Positions 16,548 through 24,747 of a stretch of DNA of 64,000 nt are shown in pieces; the stretch's first letter is position 1; the number at the start of each line of letters is the position of its first letter. Below the pieces are notes generated by a model. That model was not told the origin of the DNA. It made no database searches and worked only from the letters and a program-made list of their open reading frames with translations. Made by a program: the position numbers and the translations under genes. Source of the stretch: Rufibacter hautae (GTDB lineage Bacteria; Bacteroidota; Bacteroidia; Cytophagales; Hymenobacteraceae). Location: contig NZ_VKKY01000001.1 of the NCBI RefSeq assembly GCF_008271695.1, positions 1,048,589 through 1,112,588 on the forward strand. The letters are read 5' to 3'.

Positions 16548-16718
16548 AGTCTGTATCTCCTTTTGCAGGCCTGCCTTGAATCAGCGGCCTAACTCAAATA
16601 TACCGGTTATAGCCGCTCTTTGTTCTTGTATATCCCCTTTTTGGCGTAATACAGATTCAGTCTAAATTCAGGTCTGGAAGGTCATGGTATATGTGCGACT
16701 GCCCGGGGAGGCTGTTCT

Positions 16719-16757
16719 GTTTTGGACCTATTTTCTTGAAAACAGGCTCTAAACGCG
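16719..16757. repeat. Dispersed palindrome, full copy
   Basis: GTTTTGGACCTATTTTC and GAAAACAGGCTCTAAAC arms with a short loop, in the ferritin upstream gap. Arms pair imperfectly. Confidence 0.6.
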
Positions 16758-16788
16758 TAACCCACCCCTACCCCTCCGAGGAGGGGAA
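16758..16788. repeat. C-rich intergenic repeat
   Basis: TAACCCACCCCTACCCCTCC followed by GAGGAGGGGAA. The same 31 bases occur at 32302-32332, and a variant bounds the inverted pair at 38397-38591. Confidence 0.75.
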
Positions 16789-17050
16789 ATCAGCTATACG
16801 TGAGAAGCGCTTGAACAGTAGTTGTGGTTGTTGGTGATAATCCCAGCAACGGTTGGCAGGATTAGGACGCATCCAAAAGGGATTGTGCGCCATTCTCCGG
16901 CACAAGCAAGAATGCAGGGGCGTCTCTCGTGGATGTCCTCTCTGGTAGCAACCGGTTTAGTGCAGCGGAATCGTTGGAGCCAAGGCGGTGCCTGGTCTCT
17001 ACATGGTCAAACCGGTGAAAACATGACGAGGACAGCAGATTTGATTCCAC

Positions 17051-17457
17051 CCGTCCGCAGGACGATGAAGGCATTGTAGCGGCTCAATAGCAAAAAAGGA
17101 GCATGCAGCTCGGCGGAGGTTGGGCGCGTGCGTAACCCAACCTCCGCCGAGCGCAAATGATGGCTTCTCCAGCAGCAATGGCGTAAGTTCCCTATGCAAC
17201 AGAGGACGGTGGCGGGGTGCCACAAGAATGAAGAAAAGACTGTCTGAGCGTCAGCGAGTTTCTTTTCTTCTTGATTCTTTTGGTTACTTTTCTCATCAAG
17301 GAGAAAAGTGACAAACGCGGGCAGGCCGCATCTGCAACCAAAGAGTTAGAAGAAAGGAAATAGGAAGTAAAGACCAAAAAAATGGTTTTGAGGCTAGCGC
17401 CTCACTGCAGTTGCAAACTGCAGACCATGGTAGGTCCAAGTCACAGACTTGAACCAG
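17051..17457 (+). repeat. 410 bp structured intergenic element, copy 1
   Basis: This fills most of the 1.1 kb gene-free stretch at 16548-17634. It is similar over its whole length to 32442-32852. It contains a 17-base perfect hairpin (arms 17108-17124 and 17136-17152), a very conserved section with the phrases GAGCGTCAGCGAGTTTCTTT and CTTTTGGTTACTTTTC, a stem CTTTTCTC/GGAGAAAAG, and a tail of three small hairpins (17394-17457). No believable protein is encoded; the short open frames across it are not conserved between copies. The 16790-17050 part upstream shows no further repeat. Confidence 0.75.
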
Positions 17458-17535
17458 AGAAGAGAGAGAAGAAGATCAGCAGAAGAAGTCATCCCCCGCC
17501 CCCTTCAAAGGGAGACATGCGTTTAAGACACAATT

Positions 17536-17556
17536 TGCGAAAAATAGGCTCAAAAC
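17536..17556. repeat. Half-site of the dispersed palindrome
   Basis: GCGAAAAATAGGCTCAAAAC, the right-hand arm only, in the gap before the 117-residue hypothetical gene. Confidence 0.4.
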
Positions 17557-17634
17557 AAATCCCACGTCAACTCCAAAAGAGTAACGACAAAGGCAAACCT
17601 AAACAAGACAAAAGGAATTACGAAGAGGAGAAGC

Positions 17635-17988
17635 TTAGTAAACAGCGGGAGCGTAAAGACACTCATAAAGCAAACTGTTCAAAGACATCATCGCGCGGGC
17701 GCCTTGTAGCAACTCCTGGAAATGCAGCACATCGGTGAGAGTCAAGACGAAGCACCGCTCAGAGCGGTAGGGCATGAGCACATGGACATCGGAGGCGCGG
17801 GAGGGATCTTCCACCATGGCCTCCACGTTGATGGCGTCAACGTGCTGCTTTAAAGCCAGAAAGTCCTTCACTTTGAAAGGCGAGATGCCGCCGGCGAACT
17901 CTACAAAATAGCAGTTATACCTATTGCACTGGTAAACAGCGCCGTAAAGGGTCCGGAATAGCTCTTGTAGGTTCTGGGAGGTTGGCAT
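17635..17988 (-). CDS. Hypothetical protein, DUF6686-like
   Basis: A 117-residue cytoplasmic protein. The opening part YGAVYQCNRYNCYFVEFAGG (about 15-34), with two nearby cysteines followed by a beta strand, and the following FKVKDFLALKQHVDAI helix resemble small Bacteroidota proteins of the DUF6686 type. The second half has a beta section (DVHVLMPYRSERCFVLTLTDVL) and a C-terminal helix ending LLYECLYAPAVY. The function is not known. It is a minus-strand single gene; the palindrome at 18105 lies about 115 bases upstream. The reading is moderately secure because its codon use and composition match neighbours. Confidence 0.7.
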   Translation of the reverse strand: MPTSQNLQELFRTLYGAVYQCNRYNCYFVEFAGGISPFKVKDFLALKQHVDAINVEAMVEDPSRASDVHVLMPYRSERCFVLTLTDVLHFQELLQGARAMMSLNSLLYECLYAPAVY

Positions 17989-18104
17989 AAGGCAATTCTA
18001 CTGATTTGCTCAAAGGGAACACTACAAATTTAGCTTCTGTTTAGAATTAGTCCAAATAAATAGGAATGATATTGCTCACTTTTTCTGCGGCCTTAAAGAA
18101 AAAA

Positions 18105-18146
18105 AGCGTTTAGGGCCTGTTAAAAAGGAAGCAGGCCCTAAACGCT
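18105..18146. repeat. Dispersed palindrome, full copy with 15-base perfect arms
   Basis: AGCGTTTAGGGCCTG (18105-18119) and CAGGCCCTAAACGCT (18132-18146). It is downstream of the 89-residue gene and could terminate it. Confidence 0.75.
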
Positions 18147-18170
18147 TACAAAAGAATTCGCTGGAGATAA

Positions 18171-18440
18171 CTATTTATCGCGGCTTACCAGTTTGGAGAA
18201 GCGGCTGTCTTTCTCATCCTGGTAGAGGAAAGCCAGTTTCTTTTCCTCAAATTTCTCAAAGAACTCCTCCCAGGTAATGTCCTCCAGGTTGTCCTCGGCG
18301 TAGCCAGGGAAGTTGATGCGCAGCAGGCCGGCCTCATCGCCGTCGCCGGTGCCTTTCACAGAAGCGGGTTTGCCGTCGCGGGCTTCGGCCCATTTCTTGA
18401 TGGTGTTATGGTCGGTGGTGGTTTTCGCAGATTCTGCCAT
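18171..18440 (-). CDS. Hypothetical conserved small protein (89 aa)
   Basis: An 89-residue, charged protein. Its sequence (DHNTIKKWAEARDGKPASVK, then GLLRINFPGYAEDNLEDITW and EEFFEKFEEKKLAFLYQ) is a compact conserved type found in many bacteria, often mislabelled in annotations as a glucan branching enzyme. The short length gives no room for that activity. The segment IKKWAEARDGKPA...GLLRI suggests a small DNA- or nucleotide-associated domain, but no proof is visible. No signal peptide. It lies divergent from msrA by 139 bases. Confidence 0.8.
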   Translation of the reverse strand: MAESAKTTTDHNTIKKWAEARDGKPASVKGTGDGDEAGLLRINFPGYAEDNLEDITWEEFFEKFEEKKLAFLYQDEKDSRFSKLVSRDK

Positions 18441-18579
18441 AGTTTTACGGAAAGGTTAGTGAACTATTCTTTGGACGAAGCCAAACCCAAAAAGTTACCT
18501 GCCCCGGCCCTCGGTCCCCGAAACTTATACCGTACTTTTACGGTTCTACGCGTATGTACTTTCTCCCTTTTCCAAGACC

Positions 18580-19245
18580 ATGAGACTTCTCCTTTTTGCC
18601 TGTATATTTTTATTGGGTTTCACGTCCTGCGCGCAGGGCCGGAAAGAAAAACAAGCCGCGAAACCTGATCAACCAACCACGCAGCAACCCGCCATTTCCC
18701 GTGACAGCCTTTCTGTGGCCACTTTTGCCGGCGGCTGTTTCTGGTGCACCGAGGAAGCCGCCGAGAAGCTGAAAGGCGTCTATGACGTGGTCTCTGGCTA
18801 CACGGGCGGCTCTACCCAAAACCCCACCTATGAGCAGGTGAGCACCGGCCTGACCGGCCACGCCGAGGCGGTCCAGATTTACTATGACCCCAAGACCGTT
18901 TCTTACCTTACCCTGCTGGAAGCCTTTTTCGCGGCGCATGACCCTACCACGCTCAACCGCCAGGGCCCTGATGAAGGAACCCAGTACCGCTCTGCTATCT
19001 TCTACCGCACCCCAGAAGAGAAAGCCCAGATAGACGCCTACATGAAGCAACTAAACAGTACCCGTGCGTTCCAGGCCCCTATTGTAACCCAGGTGGTGGC
19101 GTTCAAAGCCTTCTACCCTGCTGAGGAAGAGCACCAGGATTTCTACCGCAACAACCCCAACAACCCGTACATGCGCGCCGTCTCTACACCCAAGGTGGAG
19201 AAATTCAAAAAGAAGATGGAAGGAAAGTTGAAGAGCGAAGAATAA
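18580..19245 (+). CDS. msrA: Peptide-methionine (S)-S-oxide reductase MsrA, lipoprotein form
   Basis: A 221-residue protein with the MsrA active site GGCFWCTE (about residues 49-56) and conserved partners YTGGSTQNPTYEQVSTGLTGHAE, YDPKTVSY, HDPTTLNRQGPDEGTQYRS and the C-terminal AEEEHQDFY. The enzyme reduces the S-epimer of methionine sulfoxide in proteins. The first 17 residues with LLGFTSC form a lipoprotein signal (C17), so this copy works in the envelope, repairing periplasmic or surface proteins. The usual C-terminal resolving cysteine is not evident after HQDFY. The gene is monocistronic and ends at a strong bidirectional terminator. Confidence 0.94.
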   Translation: MRLLLFACIFLLGFTSCAQGRKEKQAAKPDQPTTQQPAISRDSLSVATFAGGCFWCTEEAAEKLKGVYDVVSGYTGGSTQNPTYEQVSTGLTGHAEAVQIYYDPKTVSYLTLLEAFFAAHDPTTLNRQGPDEGTQYRSAIFYRTPEEKAQIDAYMKQLNSTRAFQAPIVTQVVAFKAFYPAEEEHQDFYRNNPNNPYMRAVSTPKVEKFKKKMEGKLKSEE

Positions 19246-19277
19246 CCCTTTGCCAGAGGTGCTGGTCCAAATCATAT

Positions 19278-19337
19278 AACATACAAAAGCAAAGAGCGCT
19301 GCCCCCCTGGGAACAGCGCTCTTTGCTTTTGTATGTT
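19278..19337. terminator. Bidirectional terminator between msrA and the CZB-like gene
   Basis: Perfect 24-base arms (19278-19301 and 19314-19337) around a 12-base loop. A-rich outer ends on each side give T-runs in both directions, fitting the two converging genes. Confidence 0.9.
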
Positions 19338-19344
19338 TCAAGGC

Positions 19345-19704
19345 CTAAGCGGCTAACTTGCCCTCCAGTTTGGAAAGGAGCTGCAGAAAGCGCTCAGACA
19401 GTTTTTCAATAGTGCCAAGACCGTTCTGGGCCTCGTCTATCTTACCCTTGTCATAAAGGGAAAACAGGGAGTCGGCGGCGGCGCTCAGGTCTTGTTGCAC
19501 CTGCTTTAGCTCCAGTACCTCGGAAACGTTTCTGTATCTGGAGAACCCCACAGAGTTAAACCAGATGTTGATGGGTCCATTACGCGAAAAAAAGTCAGCA
19601 TCATGCGTGCCGCCGTAAAGTACAGAACGCACTTTTGACTTAAACAGAATATGCTTAATCCGTAATTGTTGGAAATCTACCTGCGCTTGATTCATTTGCA
19701 GCAA
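19345..19704 (-). CDS. Degenerate CZB-like domain protein
   Basis: A 119-residue protein. Residues about 10-70 resemble the chemoreceptor zinc-binding (CZB) domain: KHILFKSKVRSVLYGG at the start (with its histidine), then NGPINIWFNSVGFSRYRNVSEV. In CZB domains the CxLGKW cysteine and two later histidines complete the zinc site; here the cysteine is replaced (GPINIW) and the later histidines are absent. It may therefore be a non-zinc relative. The C-terminus is a coiled-coil-like helix (AAADSLFSLYDKGKIDEAQN, LSERFLQLLSKLEGKL). It lies 39 bases downstream of the PAS-only gene on the same strand and may share a transcript. Confidence 0.65.
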   Translation of the reverse strand: MLQMNQAQVDFQQLRIKHILFKSKVRSVLYGGTHDADFFSRNGPINIWFNSVGFSRYRNVSEVLELKQVQQDLSAAADSLFSLYDKGKIDEAQNGLGTIEKLSERFLQLLSKLEGKLAA

Positions 19705-19743
19705 AACTACTTTTATAGATAGTCCTAAACCTCAACCAGGGCA

Positions 19744-21000
19744 CTACCCTTTCCTGAGTGTTTCCAACTCTTGTCTTAACTCTACTTTGTCTGTAACATT
19801 ATACCCGAAAGCAATGATACCGGTTACCTTATCGGCTTCAACCAGGGGCTGGTACGTGGTGGTAAAATAGCGCCTTTCTACCTTCCCGGTGTTGTCCCAG
19901 TCCATTTCCACGCCAATTTCTTCAGCCACAAATGGTTTTCCGGTGCTATAGACATTGTCCAAGATTTGGAGGAATCCTTGCTCAACCACTTCCGGCAAAG
20001 CCTCTGTCACGCTCTTTCCTATCAGGTCTCTTCCGGGCATCAGTTGCTGGTATTGCGGGTTCACCAGTTCAAACCGGTGCTCGGCTCCTTTCAGGATAGC
20101 GAAGATGGCGGGTGCCTGCATGATGAGGCGCTCCAAGGTAAGGCGCTGGTCCTCGGCTTTCTGGAATGCCTGCTGTACCTGGTCAGACAAGGCCGACATC
20201 TGCTCATTAGACTCCAGAATCTCCTGCACCATCAGTTTGGTGCTGTGGATGTCGTTGGCGCTGCCTACGCGCATGATCACCTTACCTTGGTCATCTTTCA
20301 TAGGCAGGCTTCTTACCAGGTACCAGCGGTAATCGCCGTCTTTGCTCCTAATGCGCAGCTCGGCCTGGAAATCGGTCTCAGCGTAGATGGCTTCCTTCTG
20401 GCGGTTTGTTACCCGGTAAATGTCATCGGGGTGGATCACCTTTTGCCAGCTGTTGCCCATGAAGTCCTCAAATGGCAGGCCGGTATAGTCCAGCCAGCGT
20501 TGGTTCACGTAGGTGCAGGCGCCGTTCGGCTCGGCCGTATGGATCAGCTGCGGCACGGCATCGGTGAGGAACTTGAATTTCTCCTCGCTGGCCTTGCGGG
20601 CCAGTTTAGCCAGTTCGCGCTCCGTTACGTCAGTGGTGTTCTGGATCACGAACCGAACATTTCCGGCCTCGTCCAGCACCGGGGTGTGTGACGCCTCCCA
20701 GTAACGGGGCTCAAAACCGCCGCCCTCCTCGGTGGGTCTCTCCAGGTCGTACCGTAGTACGTCCAGGTAGTCCACCTTTTTGGTATCCATGGCTTTCCGG
20801 ATGGAGATGATCACCGGATTCTCCTCAAATAAGACCGATGGGTCCTGGTACACTTCCTTCAGAAAGACTTTCCCTATTATCTCTTCCCTTCTGCGCATGG
20901 TGGTTTTCAGGTACCGGTCTGTAGCAGCCAGAATCTTGAATTCAGGAGAAACAATCACGATGTTCTCGGGGACGTTGACGAAATAATCAAAGAATTCCAT
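19744..21000 (-). CDS. PAS-domain-only protein, no output domain
   Basis: A 418-residue cytoplasmic protein made of three PAS-type units. The first (1-130) carries the atypical opening PEFKILAATDRYLKTTMR and the phrase YDLERPTEEGGGFEPRYWE; the second (about 140-265) is a canonical PAS/PAC with YVNQRWLDYTGLPFED and GDYRWYLVRSLPM; the third (about 295-415) is VLP-like (HRFELVNPQYQQLMPGRDLIG). A coiled coil (about 260-295) joins the last two. No kinase, cyclase or effector domain follows the final VTDKVELRQELETLRKG. It is closely related to the N-terminal part of the kinase at 24748. It may have lost its output domain or act through a partner such as the CZB-like gene. Confidence 0.8.
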   Translation of the reverse strand: MEFFDYFVNVPENIVIVSPEFKILAATDRYLKTTMRRREEIIGKVFLKEVYQDPSVLFEENPVIISIRKAMDTKKVDYLDVLRYDLERPTEEGGGFEPRYWEASHTPVLDEAGNVRFVIQNTTDVTERELAKLARKASEEKFKFLTDAVPQLIHTAEPNGACTYVNQRWLDYTGLPFEDFMGNSWQKVIHPDDIYRVTNRQKEAIYAETDFQAELRIRSKDGDYRWYLVRSLPMKDDQGKVIMRVGSANDIHSTKLMVQEILESNEQMSALSDQVQQAFQKAEDQRLTLERLIMQAPAIFAILKGAEHRFELVNPQYQQLMPGRDLIGKSVTEALPEVVEQGFLQILDNVYSTGKPFVAEEIGVEMDWDNTGKVERRYFTTTYQPLVEADKVTGIIAFGYNVTDKVELRQELETLRKG

Positions 21001-21111
21001 ATGCAGAGGTTAGGCTTGGGGCGGAATGCAGTTCCAAAAGTACGGCATTCGGGCTAAAGATTTTACTGCGTATACAAATCACCTTTGTTTTTTGTTAAGC
21101 CAAACATTCCT

Positions 21112-21147
21112 GTTTTTTGCCTGTTTTGGAGAAAATACGCCTAAAAT
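21112..21147. repeat. Dispersed palindrome, full copy
   Basis: GTTTTTTGCCTGTTTTGG and GAAAATACGCCTAAAAT arms, in the gap between the PAS-only gene and mfd. Confidence 0.55.
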
Positions 21148-21208
21148 GGTGTTGACAGATAGGCCTGTACCTTCAGGCTCAGAGGCAACTAAGCTTCCGT
21201 GCTCTTCG

Positions 21209-21239
21209 TTTCCTTAACCGGCAAGAATAGCTAGCTTTG
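21209..21239 (+). promoter_or_regulatory. Bacteroidota-type promoter of mfd
   Basis: A TAGCTTTG -7 box (21232-21239) matches TAnnTTTG exactly, with TTTC (21209-21212) 19 bases upstream as a -33 box (consensus TTTG). The start codon lies 28 bases downstream. Confidence 0.55.
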
Positions 21240-21267
21240 CCCCTGATTTTCTAGAAAAGATTTACCC

Positions 21268-24200
21268 TTGAAAGCAACTCAATTTTTGGAGCTGTACCGC
21301 CAGGATCCCGTGGTGCAAACCGTGGCCCAACGCCTGCAGACTCCTGAACCTCAACATATACAACTGAAAGGACTGGTGGGCAGCCTGGATGCCGTGGTTG
21401 CGTCTGCCCTGCAGACCATGCAGCCCAACACGCACCTGTTCATCCTGCATGACCGCGAGGAGGCCGCCTATTTCTACAGCGACCTTTCCAACCTGCTGGA
21501 AGACGGCCAGGAAGTGCTGCTCTTCCCCAGCTCATACAAGCGTGCCTACCAGTTTGACCACACTGAGAACGCCAACATCCTGCTCCGCGCCGAGGTGCTC
21601 AACCGCCTCAATGACCGCGCCGGGGCCGGTGCCTTGATTGTCACTTACCCAGAGGCCCTCACTGAGAAGGTCATCAACAAAAAGTCCTTGGTGGCGAACA
21701 CGCTGGGCGCGAAGGTGGGCGAGAAACTAGATGTGAATTTCCTGACGGAAATGCTCTCCAGCTACGACTTTGAGCGCACCGATTTCGTGTACGAGGCCGG
21801 TCAGTTCGCCGTGCGTGGGGGCATTGTGGACGTGTTCTCCTACGCAAATGAATTGCCGTTCCGCCTGGAGATGTTCGGGGATGAGATTGAAAGCATCCGG
21901 ACGTTTGATCCCAACACGCAGCTCAGCGTGGAGCAGAAAAAGCAGATCTCCATCATCCCAAACGTGCAGACCAAACTGCTGCAGGAAACCCGCGAGTCGT
22001 TCCTGGACTTCATCCCCGAAGACAGCAAAATCTGGGTCAAGGATTACCGGCAAACCGTGGACGTGGTGACTGAGTCTTTTGAGAAAGCCGAGCAGGCATT
22101 CCATGAGATGCTGGAGCATAGCGCGGGCGTGCAGATCGTTTCTAACCCTGAGGCGCTGTTTGAGTCCGGCAAAACGTTCAAGAAACTGCTGGAGGGATTC
22201 ACCTTGGTGGAGTTTGGCAAGCGCTTCAACTTCAAGAACGCCGAGGTGGTGCAGTTCCAGGCGCATCCGCAGCCCTCCTTCAACAAAGACTTCCAGCGGC
22301 TGGTGGCCAACCTGCACGAGAACCAGAGCAAAGACTACGTCAACGTCATCGCCGCCGAGTCTCCGCGCCAGGCCGACCGCCTCACCACCATCTTCGATGA
22401 ACTGGACCACGACGTGCGGTTCCACCATTTGATGCTGGCGCTGCGCGAGGGTTTTGTAGACGATTTAGTCAAACTGGTGTGTTACACAGACCACCAGCTG
22501 TTTGAGCGGTACTACAAGCATAAAACCCGTGAGGGTTACTCCAAATCAAAAGCGCTTACCCTCAAAGAACTCCGCACGCTCAAGCCCGGCGACTACGTCA
22601 CCCACATGGACTACGGCATTGGGCGGTTTGCGGGGCTGGAGAAAGTAGAAGTGGGCGGACGTCTGCAGGAGGCGATAAGGTTAGTCTACCGCGACGATGA
22701 TTTGCTCTACGTGAGTATTCACTCGCTGCACAAGATCTCAAAGTACACCGGCAAGGAAGGCACGCCGCCCACTATGAGCAAACTGGGCTCGCAGGAGTGG
22801 GAAAACAAGAAGAAGAAGGTCAAGAGCAAGGTCAAAGACATTGCCGCCGAGCTCATTTCTTTGTACGCCAAACGCAAGAAAGCGCCCGGTTACGCCTATT
22901 CCCGCGATGGTTTCCTGCAGGCTGAGCTGGAGTCATCCTTCATCTACGAAGACACCCCAGACCAAGGCAAGGCTACCGAGGACGTGAAAAACGACATGGA
23001 ACTGCCCCACCCTATGGACCGGCTGGTCTGCGGCGACGTGGGCTTCGGGAAAACGGAGGTGGCGATACGCGCGGCCTTCAAAGCGGCCTGTGACGGCAAG
23101 CAGGTGGCGGTGTTGGTGCCAACCACCATCCTGGCCATGCAGCACTACAAAACGTTCCGGGACCGCCTGGAAGCCTTCCCGGTAAACGTGGAGTACATTA
23201 ACCGGTTCAAGACCACGAAGCAGATAAAAGAGACCCTGACCCGCGTAGCAGACGGCAAAACCGACATCCTGATCGGGACGCACCGCCTGGCCAGCAAAGA
23301 CGTGAAGTTCAAGAACCTGGGCCTCCTGATTATTGACGAAGAACAGAAATTCGGGGTAAAAACGAAAGACCGCCTGAAGGAGATCAAGGTGAATGTGGAC
23401 ACGCTTACGCTTACCGCCACGCCAATCCCGCGCACGCTGCACTTCTCCTTGATGGGCGCCCGCGACCTTTCGGTGATTGCCACGCCGCCGCCTAACCGGC
23501 AGCCGGTACAGACCGAGCTGCACGTGTTTGAAGACACGCTCATCAGAGACGCTGTGGTGCATGAGCTTAAGCGCAAAGGCCAGGTATTCTTTGTGCACAA
23601 CCGCATTTCAGACATCGAGGAGATGGCCAACCTCATCCTTCGGTTGGTGCCTGATGCCAAGGTGACCTACGCTCACGGGCAGATGGACCCCGAGGAACTG
23701 GAGAAACGCATGATGCGCTTCGTGGAAGGCGAATATGACGTCCTGGTGAGTACCAACATCATTGAAAGCGGGCTGGACATTCCTAATGCCAACACCATCA
23801 TCATCAACCGGGCGCACATGTTTGGCTTGAGCGATCTGCACCAGATGCGCGGGCGCGTGGGCCGTTCCAACAAGAAAGCCTACTGCTACCTGCTCACCCC
23901 GCCGGTGTCCGGACTTCCGTCCGATGCCCGCAAGCGCCTGAGCACCCTGGAAGAATTCTCTGATCTGGGCGAAGGCTTCAAGATTGCCATGCGCGACCTG
24001 GACATCCGCGGAGCGGGGAACATGCTGGGCGGCGAGCAGAGCGGCTTCATCAACGACCTGGGCTTTGAGGCCTACCACCAGATTCTGGATGAGGCCGTGC
24101 AGGAACTGAAGGAAACCGAGTTCCGCGACCTGTTCTTCAAAGACGTGGAGCTGGAGAACCTGGTGGAGCCCGTGCGGGAATGCACCGTGGAGACCGATCT

Positions 24201-24624
24201 GGAGATCTTGATTCCAGACACCTACATCAGCAATATCTCAGAGCGTCTGCAGATGTACAGCAAGCTGGACCGCGTGAAAGATCTGGAGAGCCTGGAGAAA
24301 CTGGTGGAGGGCATGGTTGACCGTTTCGGGCCTATGCCGTCGGAAGTGGCGCAGTTGGTGAACATCGTGAAAATGCGCTGGGAAGCCTGCCACCTGGGTT
24401 TTGAGAAGCTTACGCTTAAGAAAGACACTCTTAAAGGCTATATCCCCAGCCAGAACAACGAGGCGTTCTTCCACTCAGAAACCTTCAGCCGTATTTTACG
24501 GTACGTGCAGCAACACTCCCGCCGCTCTCGTTTGAAAGAGGCCAAAGACAAACTGATTGTGACGGTAGAAGATGTTTCCACACTGGAGCAGGCCAAAGCT
24601 ATCTTCGGGGAAATGCAGGCTTAG
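21268..24624 (+). CDS. mfd: Transcription-repair coupling factor Mfd
   Basis: A 1118-residue Mfd, near the 1148 of E. coli. It releases RNA polymerase stalled at DNA lesions and recruits UvrA for nucleotide-excision repair. Visible modules are the UvrB-like N-terminus (to about 400), the CarD-like RNA polymerase-interacting region (LKPGDYVTHMDYGIGRFAGL, about 440-510), and the RecG-type translocase with Walker A CGDVGFGKTEVAIRA (about 588), motif II DEEQKFG (about 691), motif III TATPIPRT (about 715) and motif VI MRGRVGRSNKKAYCY. The C-terminal TRCF domain follows (LEILIPDTYISNISERLQMY). All residues needed for ATP use appear intact. It is monocistronic, with a Bacteroidota-type promoter and a downstream stem. 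Confidence 0.97.
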   Translation: MKATQFLELYRQDPVVQTVAQRLQTPEPQHIQLKGLVGSLDAVVASALQTMQPNTHLFILHDREEAAYFYSDLSNLLEDGQEVLLFPSSYKRAYQFDHTENANILLRAEVLNRLNDRAGAGALIVTYPEALTEKVINKKSLVANTLGAKVGEKLDVNFLTEMLSSYDFERTDFVYEAGQFAVRGGIVDVFSYANELPFRLEMFGDEIESIRTFDPNTQLSVEQKKQISIIPNVQTKLLQETRESFLDFIPEDSKIWVKDYRQTVDVVTESFEKAEQAFHEMLEHSAGVQIVSNPEALFESGKTFKKLLEGFTLVEFGKRFNFKNAEVVQFQAHPQPSFNKDFQRLVANLHENQSKDYVNVIAAESPRQADRLTTIFDELDHDVRFHHLMLALREGFVDDLVKLVCYTDHQLFERYYKHKTREGYSKSKALTLKELRTLKPGDYVTHMDYGIGRFAGLEKVEVGGRLQEAIRLVYRDDDLLYVSIHSLHKISKYTGKEGTPPTMSKLGSQEWENKKKKVKSKVKDIAAELISLYAKRKKAPGYAYSRDGFLQAELESSFIYEDTPDQGKATEDVKNDMELPHPMDRLVCGDVGFGKTEVAIRAAFKAACDGKQVAVLVPTTILAMQHYKTFRDRLEAFPVNVEYINRFKTTKQIKETLTRVADGKTDILIGTHRLASKDVKFKNLGLLIIDEEQKFGVKTKDRLKEIKVNVDTLTLTATPIPRTLHFSLMGARDLSVIATPPPNRQPVQTELHVFEDTLIRDAVVHELKRKGQVFFVHNRISDIEEMANLILRLVPDAKVTYAHGQMDPEELEKRMMRFVEGEYDVLVSTNIIESGLDIPNANTIIINRAHMFGLSDLHQMRGRVGRSNKKAYCYLLTPPVSGLPSDARKRLSTLEEFSDLGEGFKIAMRDLDIRGAGNMLGGEQSGFINDLGFEAYHQILDEAVQELKETEFRDLFFKDVELENLVEPVRECTVETDLEILIPDTYISNISERLQMYSKLDRVKDLESLEKLVEGMVDRFGPMPSEVAQLVNIVKMRWEACHLGFEKLTLKKDTLKGYIPSQNNEAFFHSETFSRILRYVQQHSRRSRLKEAKDKLIVTVEDVSTLEQAKAIFGEMQA

Positions 24625-24626
24625 AG

Positions 24627-24666
24627 CCATTTAGGGGCTTATTTTTAAAAATAGGCCCCTAAATGG
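24627..24666. repeat. Dispersed palindrome, full copy; likely mfd terminator
   Basis: CCATTTAGGGGCTTA (24627-24641) and TAGGCCCCTAAATGG (24652-24666) pair with one G-T. It starts two bases after the mfd stop codon. Confidence 0.75.
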
Positions 24667-24747
24667 TTTCACCTATCTTTACCAAGCTGTTTTACTATAT
24701 GCTACAGGAAGGTTCCCCGGTGGGCATCTTACCCAGTTTTTAATGCG

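Noticed and set aside
16822..17738. Three short plus-strand frames in the ferritin upstream gap
   Set aside because: They lie across the 410 bp repeat and its flanks, are not preserved in the second copy, and contain hairpin-derived residues.
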